A stretch of DNA of 64,000 nt from Paenibacillus tyrphae. GTDB taxonomy: Bacteria; Bacillota; Bacilli; Paenibacillales; NBRC-103111. Positions 57,548-64,000 of this stretch are shown here, one piece after another. The translations under genes were made by a program, and so were the position numbers. Location: the NCBI RefSeq assembly GCF_000722545.1, contig NZ_JNVM01000003.1, positions 1 to 64,000 of the forward strand, in the 5' to 3' direction. The notes under the pieces were generated by a model that was not told the origin of the DNA, did no database searches, and was given only the letters and a program-made list of their open reading frames with translations. Numbering within the stretch: position 1 is the first letter of the stretch; each line of letters begins with the position of its first letter.

Positions 57548-58053
57548 GATACGCCTCCGGTACTTTATAATGGAAAGAGTATATAAAGTTGACTGTATTA
57601 TACTGCAATTCCAAGGAGGGGAAAACGTTTGCATGCCTATTTTTTCCTTAATCGGGAAAATACGCGTGTTTCTCGTTTGTTCTTGCGGTGCATGACAAAT
57701 AGCCCCGCAATCTTAAACGGAACGGAGCGTACGTTTAAGCTGCATCCCTCTTTGGCGGCTCGGCCGTCATCGCATAACTTATGCCTTAGACCCGGAGCTT
57801 TGCGTCCCCGCTTTTCAACAGGTTTGCCTTTATCAGTGAAGATGTCTTCTGCGTCCTTGCCCTGCAAGCGGCGCTTGATAAAATTGTAAGCCTTCTCACT
57901 AAAATATGTCAAGCAATTCCTTCACACCGCTCTAGAATTCCGTTTCTAACATTTGCAGCAGCGGCCCAGCCGGAATCGGATCCAGCCGGGCGTTTGATTG
58001 AGCCGGTCGGGCAGCTTTCCTATCGCTTTCTATCAACGAAATGGCGAGAAGGT
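57548..58053. other. Gap with weak overlapping frames
   Basis: Two opposite frames overlap here. A minus-strand frame (57637-57912, TTG start after AAGGA) is listed separately. A + strand frame from TTG 57629 has a good AAGGAGGGG site but reads like the antisense of the minus frame. No other gene, repeat or hairpin is supported. Confidence 0.4.
57637..57912 (-). CDS. Weak hypothetical frame
   Basis: The frame would encode 91 basic residues: MTYFSEKAYNFIKRRLQGKD and AEDIFTDKGKPVEKRGRKAP, ending RETRVFSRLRKK. A TTG start follows GAAGGAATTGC. No family is recognised and a competing + strand frame covers it. It may be non-coding. Confidence 0.35.
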   Translation of the reverse strand: MTYFSEKAYNFIKRRLQGKDAEDIFTDKGKPVEKRGRKAPGLRHKLCDDGRAAKEGCSLNVRSVPFKIAGLFVMHRKNKRETRVFSRLRKK

Positions 58054-59640
58054 TTACATTGGCTTCAGCATTTGCTTAAAAGTAAACGCCAGCTTCAAGC
58101 GAAGCAGATCGTTAATTTTTTTGTAGTCGACTTCCAGCAGTTCGCCGATCTTTTCCAGCCGGTAAGCCGCTGTGTTGCGGTGAATCAGCAGCTGCTTGGC
58201 CGTCTCGTTGACTTGCCCGTCGTTCTCGATGAACGTTTCCAGCGTACGCAGCATTTCCTGCGAATATTCCGGGTCCTTCTTCAAGAGCATCTCCAGCACC
58301 TCGTTGACATAGGTCTGCATATGCTCCCTAGGGACATGCTGAAACAAGTACGCGAGCTCGACCGACCCGAACTGCACCACGGCGTCCCGTATGTCGAGCC
58401 GGTCAGCAAGCCGGGACGTTTCCAAGCATTCTTTATACGCATCCCGCAGTTGGCCCGGCCTGCCCTTCTTATTGCTGACACAGATCCGAAGCGGAGCGCC
58501 GCAGTCCTCTTGCAGCACTCCGCGCAGACACGTACGCAGCAAGTCGGTCAGCTTCCCGTCGGCCCCCGGGGCATCAACCAGAAAGATGGAGAACAAGCCC
58601 TCTTGGATGTTAAAATGAATAACCGCCATCTCCTTGAGCTCCGGGTGATACTGCAGTTCCTCGCGGATATTCCGCAGCAGCCTCTCCTTCTCCCCGCAGC
58701 CGGCTTCCGGCGACACGAGGGCAAGCAGTCCGCGATACGCGCCTTGAAACAGCGGAATCCCCCGCCGGGCCGCTTCTTCCGTCAGCGCTTCAATCGTACC
58801 GCTCCCCCGCAAATACCGGCTCAGCAGCACCCCTAGATCGTTTTGCGCCGCGTGGTTTCGATATTCATTGAAGATCACTCCCATATGATACGATATGATC
58901 TCCGCCGTTTGCAGAAACAACTCTTCCTCCACCTTTACCGGCAGGGGATTCTCCGGGAAAATGATCATATAGCCGATACACTCCTCGTGCTCCGTAAGCG
59001 GTACACGAAAACATCGGCTCTCTTCCACAAACGACCATTGCGCTTCTTTCTCCCACGGCCAGCCATGCAGCAGCTGCGAAGCTCCGAAAGACGTCGCATT
59101 GAATACGAGTTGTCCCCGGGAACCGATAACGGCGATCGGATACCCTAAGATACTCAAAAGCTTCTGAAAAAAATGGTTTATTCGATCCGGCCTAAGTGCG
59201 AATTGCATCAGTCTCTTTTGTTTGTCGAGCACGGTGTGAAGAATTTGCGTATGATATTGCATTTCGACATGAAACAGTCCGTTCAAATTGTCGGAAAAAG
59301 AACATTCATAAGGTAATCTGATCAGAGGGAAATCGAGACGGTTGGCTTCTTCAAGGATCAGCTCGGGCACTTCGTCCCAAAAACGGCCAATCTTAATACC
59401 GAGTCCGGCCGAGCGGCGCTGGTTCAACTTGCGAAGCAGAGGAATAGCATCATCCGGAGCGTCTTTCATCAAATAAGCGGTCGTGAATACCATCTCGCCT
59501 TCCTTGATCCAATCGGCAATATCCGGCGTATCCATGACTTTAACCGACTTCACGAGGCGTGACGCACCGCTTTGTCCGGCAACAAGCTTTCCTTCGGACA
59601 ACGGATAAATGGACAGCACTTGTTCGACGGTGATGTTCAT
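58054..59640 (-). CDS. PucR/CdaR-family transcriptional regulator
   Basis: A 528-residue regulator. The N-terminal PucR sensor domain begins MNITVEQVLSIYPLSEGKLV and has VKVMDTPDIADWIKEGEMVF; the middle is a GAF-like linker; the C-terminal HTH is ETLETFIENDGQVNETAKQL, LIHRNTAAYRLEKIGELLEV. The family controls purine, amino-acid or GABA use. AGGAGGTGAAG precedes the ATG. No catabolic gene lies beside it, so its target is unclear. Confidence 0.92.
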   Translation of the reverse strand: MNITVEQVLSIYPLSEGKLVAGQSGASRLVKSVKVMDTPDIADWIKEGEMVFTTAYLMKDAPDDAIPLLRKLNQRRSAGLGIKIGRFWDEVPELILEEANRLDFPLIRLPYECSFSDNLNGLFHVEMQYHTQILHTVLDKQKRLMQFALRPDRINHFFQKLLSILGYPIAVIGSRGQLVFNATSFGASQLLHGWPWEKEAQWSFVEESRCFRVPLTEHEECIGYMIIFPENPLPVKVEEELFLQTAEIISYHMGVIFNEYRNHAAQNDLGVLLSRYLRGSGTIEALTEEAARRGIPLFQGAYRGLLALVSPEAGCGEKERLLRNIREELQYHPELKEMAVIHFNIQEGLFSIFLVDAPGADGKLTDLLRTCLRGVLQEDCGAPLRICVSNKKGRPGQLRDAYKECLETSRLADRLDIRDAVVQFGSVELAYLFQHVPREHMQTYVNEVLEMLLKKDPEYSQEMLRTLETFIENDGQVNETAKQLLIHRNTAAYRLEKIGELLEVDYKKINDLLRLKLAFTFKQMLKPM

Positions 59641-59871
59641 TTCGTTTCTTCACCTCCTGGAATAGTCTTTTGGGCGAATCTGACTCGAATCGGACGTAAT
59701 CCAATGCAACAAGCTGTATCAAGATTATGTTACATGATAAATGTGTTTTTTAAGTGTAGCTATTATATGAATCACAGCATCAGGGCAAAGTGGCCAGGAG
59801 CAAAGTCAATGGACGTACGGAGGTTTACATCCACCTCGCCTACGGATGCTGGAACTTGAGGGACAAGCATT
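59641..59871. other. Intergenic gap, PucR side
   Basis: No gene is seen. The T-rich stretch near 59740-59760 and the -10-like TTACATGATAAATG could carry the pucR promoter. Confidence 0.4.
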
Positions 59872-59902
59872 AAAAAAGGAGCCTGATCTTTTTTCAGGCT
59901 CC
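59872..59902 (-). terminator. Terminator of the Ig-repeat protein gene
   Basis: GGAGCCTGA and TCAGGCTCC pair and are followed by TTTTTTA on the minus strand. The same stem recurs at 61519 and, with one change, at 62901. Confidence 0.85.
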
Positions 59903-59994
59903 AATCTCGCAAGTCCATCATTTAAAACTCGTTCGCCGCATGAGGGGACAGGCATTCCATTTAAACGCTCGTCTACCTAAACCGATCCGGTGAT

Positions 59995-61413
59995 CTACGG
60001 TGCCTGAACGATAATAGGAACCTCATCGCTGATCCCTTTCCCAACCGTTTCCGCTGTAACCGTTAACTGCTCGCCGACGACGAGCTGATACCAATGTAGA
60101 TCTATGGAAAAGTAACCGTCCGTATCGGAGATCTGGCTATGAAGCGTATCGTCCGGTCGTTTTATTGTTATTTCCGATCCGGGTTCGGCTTTCCCGTTGA
60201 GAATCCCGTTTACTGCGTCTACACGACCGATTACCACAGGCGCCTCCGTTTTCCCCACGGTCGGGATGACGGTTACCGGAATCGGGTCACTCTCCTTTTT
60301 CCCATCGGCCATGGCCGTTACATGCAGCTTTTCCATAGGGACGGTCCGCAGACTTTTAATAGAATACGAACCGTTAGTTGTCCAATCCCCCACGATAAGA
60401 GTTCCGTCTGCTTTTTTCAATTGTACGAAAACGCGCGTATTCGGTTCCGTACTGCCGTTAATCCACGGGCCATTCGAATAAACATTTCCCGACACGGTCG
60501 GTACCGAGCTTTTGGGAGAGGGTTGAACAATGGCGTAAACCGGATCACTAACCGTTTTACCATAGGTTACCGCCGTTAATTTCAGCTTTTCTCCCAATGT
60601 GTAAGAATCGATGTTCAGGTCTACGGAAAACGCTCCGTCTTCCCGAGATGACGTCACTTGAGACTCCAAGCCGCTGGCTCGTTGGATCGTTACGACGGAC
60701 CCGGGCTCGGAGCGACCCTTTAACGAGCGCTCATAGACGCCTCCCGCTACGGTAGGAGCCGCCGTTTTTCCTTTTAGCGGCAAGACCGTAACCGTGACCG
60801 GGTCGCTTTCCCTTATCCCAGGGCCCACTGCTTCCGCTACCAATTGCAGCTTTTCCCCGGCGGTTATGGGATAGGACGGCTTGACTTGCATCGTATAAAA
60901 GCCGGTTTCCGTTGAAGCGCTCCCTACCACGGATCTGGAATTATTTCTCAGTGTAATATATACGAGCTTACCGGGTTCCGTTGTGCCGCTAAGCCACCCG
61001 CCGTTAGCGTAGACATTCCCCATGACGGTCGGCTTAGACGTCTGCACCGACGGCAGTACGGGGATATACACGGTATCGCTAACCGTTTTTCCCGGAGCCT
61101 GTGCCGAAAGGGCCAATTGCTCCCCGGCTTTGAGTTTCCATGCCCCCCTATAGGTGGCGTGATAGATCATGTACTCGCCGTCCCATTTGGCGGTATCCCA
61201 CTTGTAGGTCCCGTCCGACCGTTCGAACGTTACTGTAGCATCCGGTTCGGACCAGCCTCTTAAATAGGGGCTATTATCATAGAGATCGCCGTCTATGGTC
61301 GGTGTTTTTGTTTTTTCGACACCGGCCGAGGCCGAGAAGGGAAAATTCGTGCTGATTAGCAAGCCTAATATAATCATGACGATAATTTGCCGATGTTGTG
61401 CTCTCAACAGCAT
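59995..61413 (-). CDS. Secreted Ig-like repeat protein
   Basis: A 472-residue exported protein. The signal peptide is QIIVMIILGLLISTNFPFSASA. The mature part has five tandem ~90-residue Ig-like units, each with a turn such as LRGWSEPDATVTFERSDGTY, LSGTTEPGKLVYITLRNNSR, LKGRSEPGSVVTIQRASG, INGSTEPNTRVFVQLKKADG or LNGKAEPGSEITIKRPDDTL and an end such as VSDPVYAIVQPSP. No cell-wall anchor is present. CGGGAGGTAGCG precedes the ATG. Adhesion or matrix roles are plausible. Confidence 0.9.
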   Translation of the reverse strand: MLLRAQHRQIIVMIILGLLISTNFPFSASAGVEKTKTPTIDGDLYDNSPYLRGWSEPDATVTFERSDGTYKWDTAKWDGEYMIYHATYRGAWKLKAGEQLALSAQAPGKTVSDTVYIPVLPSVQTSKPTVMGNVYANGGWLSGTTEPGKLVYITLRNNSRSVVGSASTETGFYTMQVKPSYPITAGEKLQLVAEAVGPGIRESDPVTVTVLPLKGKTAAPTVAGGVYERSLKGRSEPGSVVTIQRASGLESQVTSSREDGAFSVDLNIDSYTLGEKLKLTAVTYGKTVSDPVYAIVQPSPKSSVPTVSGNVYSNGPWINGSTEPNTRVFVQLKKADGTLIVGDWTTNGSYSIKSLRTVPMEKLHVTAMADGKKESDPIPVTVIPTVGKTEAPVVIGRVDAVNGILNGKAEPGSEITIKRPDDTLHSQISDTDGYFSIDLHWYQLVVGEQLTVTAETVGKGISDEVPIIVQAP

Positions 61414-61518
61414 CGTTCGCTACCTCCCGAATTTTAGCGCGAATCATACATAATAAAACTTATATGGATAATAATACTATAATATTACGAAACGAACCAT
61501 CGTTTTTTTACGGAATGC
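61414..61518. other. AT-rich promoter region of the Ig-repeat gene
   Basis: The 105 bases upstream of the Ig-repeat gene are strongly AT-rich, with TATTATAG-like sequence, and no gene is supported. Confidence 0.4.
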
Positions 61519-61547
61519 AAAAAGGAGCCTGACATGTTTCAGGCTCC
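61519..61547 (-). terminator. Duplicated terminator
   Basis: GGAGCCTGA-CATGTT-TCAGGCTCC is followed by TTTTTG on the minus strand. It copies the stem of the terminator at 59872 and follows the decayed gene end. Confidence 0.8.
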
Positions 61548-61606
61548 AATTTCTCAACTCCATAATGAACTCCCTCCAGCCACTTCTCTCTGCACAGACC
61601 GGTGAT

Positions 61607-61720
61607 TTACGGCGCCGGCTGAACGATGAAATGAACCCTCATCACTGATCCCTTTCCCTATCGTTTCCGCCGTAAGCGTTAACCGCTCACCGGCCCTGAG
61701 CGAATGATTTCCATTCTGCA
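61607..61720 (-). pseudogene. Decayed copy of the 3' end of the Ig-repeat gene
   Basis: The minus strand reads GERLTLTAETIGKGISDE, against GEQLTVTAETVGKGISDE at the end of the Ig-repeat protein. Removing one G after GATGAG restores VHFIVQPAP and a stop at 61607, so a one-base insertion is present. The gene 5' of this point is missing. It is followed by the duplicated terminator. Confidence 0.75.
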
Positions 61721-62103
61721 ATCTTCGGCCAAATCCCGATCTGCCTCCGGCTTGGCTGCCGATTTGTTCAATCCTAGTTTTGTTCCACATTTTTGTTCGT
61801 TAGTATGTGGAAGGCGTCGATACCACGTCAGCTCCCCAACATGCACCTGTCAGCCACCGCTTCATCTCTACGTCAATTCCATTCGAAATTATCAACCTAG
61901 CTTTAAAACTAGCAAAAAATCATTTTACAAATTAAGTAATTTATACTAAAATACATGTACAGGTAAATAATTACAATAAAAGGAGTTGTTTAGTTCTTAA
62001 TAAAATCATTAATGACTCGACTCGGCTTAAACCTCTACTATTTCTTATTCTGTCGGGTTCTCGTAATCATCGGACAAATTTTCGTCATTAGGAGGCCAAT
62101 TGT
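61721..62103. other. AT-rich gap upstream of the secreted orphan
   Basis: No supported gene. A 31-codon frame beginning ATG at 62012 runs into the GTG of the next gene but lacks a ribosome binding site. Long AT tracts (61900-62000) are far below the window's average G+C, which fits imported or promoter DNA. Confidence 0.4.
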
Positions 62104-62820
62104 GTGAGAAAACTGAAGCTCGTATCCGTCTCTTTGTTGTTGATGTCCTTACTTGTCCCCTCAGCATATGCGGAACCATCAAGCATTCCAATGGATCCAA
62201 ATGTAAGCCCCGCCGCTATTACGAAGAATCAAGCGACGATGTCTAGCGATCCCAGTCAAGAAGTTTGCAGGTATGAGCCTCTTTCGAGTGGAGACCGAAT
62301 CAAATCATGCGTGGGCCCCTGGGTTTGGAAAACCCTCAACAAAAAAATTGAAAAATACGATTCCCTTCCTCTAACCGATCAACATAAGTTAATTAGCGTA
62401 GCGAAAGGTCAAAAACAGAAGCTAGCCCAACCTTTTACGCAGTCCAAAAAAATAACCTCGATTGAACCAAACGTGACTTCGGCTTTTGAGCTTGCGTCCA
62501 TCTACTCCATCCTAACCGGGAAAAATTCCGATACGATTAGTGAAACTTACGATACTTCCAAAGAATACGATGGTCCTGATCCTTCATCACCTTACAACCC
62601 AAGGGAATACTACACTGCGGTCGGTTATGATGAATATAAATTGGATATAACGCTAACCTATTTTTGGTTCATGTCGCTTCAATATTTTGTCCCGATTCTC
62701 GGTGTATGGGTAGACAAAAAAATTGAACACAATGAGTTTCACGACGACGCTAATCTGACTCATTATTTAACCATTCAATTGCCAAAAATCGTAACCTACT
62801 CTGTTGATGTAAACCGTTAG
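62104..62820 (+). CDS. Secreted orphan protein, AT-rich
   Basis: A 238-residue exported protein. The signal peptide is LKLVSVSLLLMSLLVPSAYA. The mature part has two Cys (EVCRYEPLSSGDRIKSCVG, probably a disulfide), a central charged section (KNSDTISETYDTSKEYDGPD) and YFWFMSLQYFVPILGVWVDK, a possible membrane-binding stretch. I do not recognise a family. GTG at 62104 is 9 bases after AGGAGG. Its codon use is AT-rich compared with neighbours, so it is probably recently acquired. Confidence 0.8.
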   Translation: MRKLKLVSVSLLLMSLLVPSAYAEPSSIPMDPNVSPAAITKNQATMSSDPSQEVCRYEPLSSGDRIKSCVGPWVWKTLNKKIEKYDSLPLTDQHKLISVAKGQKQKLAQPFTQSKKITSIEPNVTSAFELASIYSILTGKNSDTISETYDTSKEYDGPDPSSPYNPREYYTAVGYDEYKLDITLTYFWFMSLQYFVPILGVWVDKKIEHNEFHDDANLTHYLTIQLPKIVTYSVDVNR

Positions 62821-62831
62821 TAAGAAACAAC

Positions 62832-62857
62832 GAGCGCTAACTTTTTAGCGCTCTTTA
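62832..62857 (+). terminator. Terminator after the secreted orphan
   Basis: GAGCGCTAA and TTAGCGCTC pair around CTTT and are followed by TTTACTT. Confidence 0.85.
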
Positions 62858-62900
62858 CTTATGTCTCGCTCCCTCTGCTCTTTCGGGATGAATCAGGCAT

Positions 62901-62930
62901 AAAAAAAGAAGCCTGATATTTTCAGGCTCC
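62901..62930 (-). terminator. Terminator after pncB
   Basis: GGAGCCTGA pairs with TCAGGCTTC, followed by TTTTTTT on the minus strand. It belongs to the same terminator family as 59872 and 61519. Confidence 0.8.
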
Positions 62931-62959
62931 GATGAAAAAACGACTGCGTGCTCGCCGTC

Positions 62960-64000
62960 CTATCCTTTATGTTGGCGGATCAGCTCCATCTTCTGGTCCC
63001 AAGCTTTAGGGCTCAGGTCAACGGGATACACTTCCGGATTCAGCTTGCGCAAATATTCCGGCCAGAACAAGGTCAGCTGATTCCGGTGATGCTCGCGGAT
63101 GATGTCCAGCGTGGGCAGCTCGTACACCTGCTCGCCGTCCGCAAAAATCGGACGAAGCATCGACTGCGCTTCGTATTGCTCCACCGTTTTCGAAATATAC
63201 GGGTGCACCGGGTCGAACAGCTTCAGCGGCTGGCCCAGCTGCACATCGTCTTCGTCCGTCAGCGCGATATAGTCCGCCATCGCCTTGTTGGTCTCGCGAT
63301 TGACGATACGGTAGACGTCCTTAATGCCCGGCGTCGTCACTTTTTCCGGATTGCCCGAAATTTTGATGACCGGTACGAAACCGTCCTCTCGCTCGCGGGC
63401 CACCAGCTTGTACACGCCGCCCAGCGCGGGCTGGTCAGCTGCCGTAATCAGCTTCGTGCCGACTCCCCAGCTGTCGATTCTCGCCCCTTGGGCTTTCAGG
63501 TTGAAAATAATGTTCTCGTCCAAATCGTTCGAAGCGACGATCTTGACATCCTGCAGCCCCGCTTCGTCCAGCATCGCGCGCGCCTTTTTTGACAGATAAG
63601 CCAAGTCCCCGCTGTCGAGCCGGATCGCGTTCATCCGTTTGCCCTGGCTTTGCAGCCATTTGGCCGTTTCGATCGCATGCGGCACGCCGCTTTTGATCGT
63701 ATCGTATGTGTCAACCAGCAGCGTAACCTGGTCGGGTAGCGCGGCCGAGAATTTCTGAAACGCCTCTTCTTCCGAATCATGGTCCTGCACCCAAGCGTGC
63801 GCGTGCGTGCCCTTCGTCGGAATGCCGAACATCATGCCCGCTCTCATATTCGACGTGGCGTCGAAGCCGGCGATATAAGTCGCCCGCGCGCCCCATACCG
63901 CCGCATCCGCCTCTTGTGCCCGCCGCGTGCCGAATTCCATCAGCACATCGTCCGGGGCGACCTGCCGGATGCGCGACGCTTTGGTCGCGATCAGCGTCTG
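62960..64000 (-). CDS. pncB: Nicotinate phosphoribosyltransferase, 5' end outside window
   Basis: The frame is open to the right edge, so 346 C-terminal residues are seen. DDVLMEFGTRRAQEADAAVW and FDATSNMRAGMMFGIPTKGT, HAHAWVQDHDSEEEAF are diagnostic; DTYDTIKSGVPHAIETAKWL and AIRLDSGDLAYLSKKARAML follow, then ASNDLDENIIFNLKAQGARI and DSWGVGTKLITA, the PRPP-binding part. The enzyme makes nicotinate mononucleotide for NAD. No other NAD genes are seen. Confidence 0.95.
   Translation of the reverse strand, partial: QTLIATKASRIRQVAPDDVLMEFGTRRAQEADAAVWGARATYIAGFDATSNMRAGMMFGIPTKGTHAHAWVQDHDSEEEAFQKFSAALPDQVTLLVDTYDTIKSGVPHAIETAKWLQSQGKRMNAIRLDSGDLAYLSKKARAMLDEAGLQDVKIVASNDLDENIIFNLKAQGARIDSWGVGTKLITAADQPALGGVYKLVAREREDGFVPVIKISGNPEKVTTPGIKDVYRIVNRETNKAMADYIALTDEDDVQLGQPLKLFDPVHPYISKTVEQYEAQSMLRPIFADGEQVYELPTLDIIREHHRNQLTLFWPEYLRKLNPEVYPVDLSPKAWDQKMELIRQHKG

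Noticed and set aside
57629..57889. + strand frame with a good AAGGAGGGG site
   Set aside because: The sequence looks like the antisense of the opposite frame, has no recognisable domain and the TTG start is isolated; kept only as a remark in the gap entry.
62012..62107. 31-codon frame upstream of the secreted orphan
   Set aside because: It has no ribosome binding site and simply runs into the GTG of the next gene.
1..64000. CRISPR array, tRNA or rRNA genes, insertion sequences
   Set aside because: No regularly spaced identical repeats of suitable length, no cloverleaf with conserved TTCGAAT-type arms, and no transposase motif were found by eye; the 17-bp array has no spacers.

Overview
The window looks like chromosome from a member of the Paenibacillaceae (Paenibacillus/Cohnella type). 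The grounds are a moderately high G+C, strong AAGGAGG-like ribosome binding sites, frequent TTG/GTG starts, Gram-positive signal peptides and terminators, and many genes of Bacillota families (YkuS, YueD, DUF1836/YkrK-like, HssR-like regulator, HPr-like protein with Ser46, second clpP). I see no rRNA, tRNA, CRISPR array, transposase, prophage or plasmid replication gene.

Region 1 (1-10.4 kb) is a surface-glycosylation island. It starts with the 3' part of a Thr/Gly-rich repeat protein. Three tandem, overlapping paralogues follow on the + strand, each with a GT2 glycosyltransferase domain and a TPR tail. Facing them across a two-way terminator is a four-gene minus-strand operon: GT2-like, unknown plus TPR, GT2, GT4. 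The layout suggests a repetitive surface or spore-coat glycoprotein with its own glycosylation enzymes.

Region 2 (10.4-33 kb) is a mosaic of short operons. It holds peptide deformylase with an XRE regulator, ArsR with an NAD-dependent epimerase, TetR with SRPBCC and flavodoxin-fold oxidoreductase, an Old Yellow Enzyme homologue, a DUF1836 regulator divergent from a CDF transporter with matching dyads on both sides, a MerR / beta-rich protein / ClpP operon, an MFS permease, an aldo/keto reductase, RarD, an MBL hydrolase with TetR and a 33-residue peptide, an APH-like kinase with a methyltransferase, and a divergent IF-3. Several short membrane proteins lie between the larger genes. About 0.75 kb without genes (33.1-33.8 kb) contains a 17-bp tandem repeat.

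Region 3 (33.8-53.7 kb) is mostly housekeeping: YkuS, a YueD-type reductase, an NDH-2-like flavoprotein, an EamA transporter, an NlpC/P60 peptidase, an OmpR-type two-component system, free-Met-sulfoxide reductase, a two-polypeptide 2-oxoacid:acceptor oxidoreductase, an IMPase-like protein, an overlapping operon joining a threonine-synthase-like enzyme to a polar amino-acid ABC importer, a tandem GNAT protein and a metallophosphoesterase.

Region 4 (53.7-64 kb) holds a TetR protein that appears to control a small membrane protein and itself through operators set inside the promoter spacers; the tetR message looks leaderless. It also holds a methyltransferase behind a Fur-like box, an orphan HssR-like regulator, a MEKHLA/PAS protein with an HPr-like protein lacking the catalytic His, a PucR regulator, an Ig-repeat secreted protein with a decayed copy of its 3' end nearby, an AT-rich secreted orphan, and the 5'-truncated nicotinate phosphoribosyltransferase gene at the right edge.

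Functions come from motifs and family memory only; no searches were run. Starts were moved from the longest ORF where a ribosome binding site or family alignment supported it.
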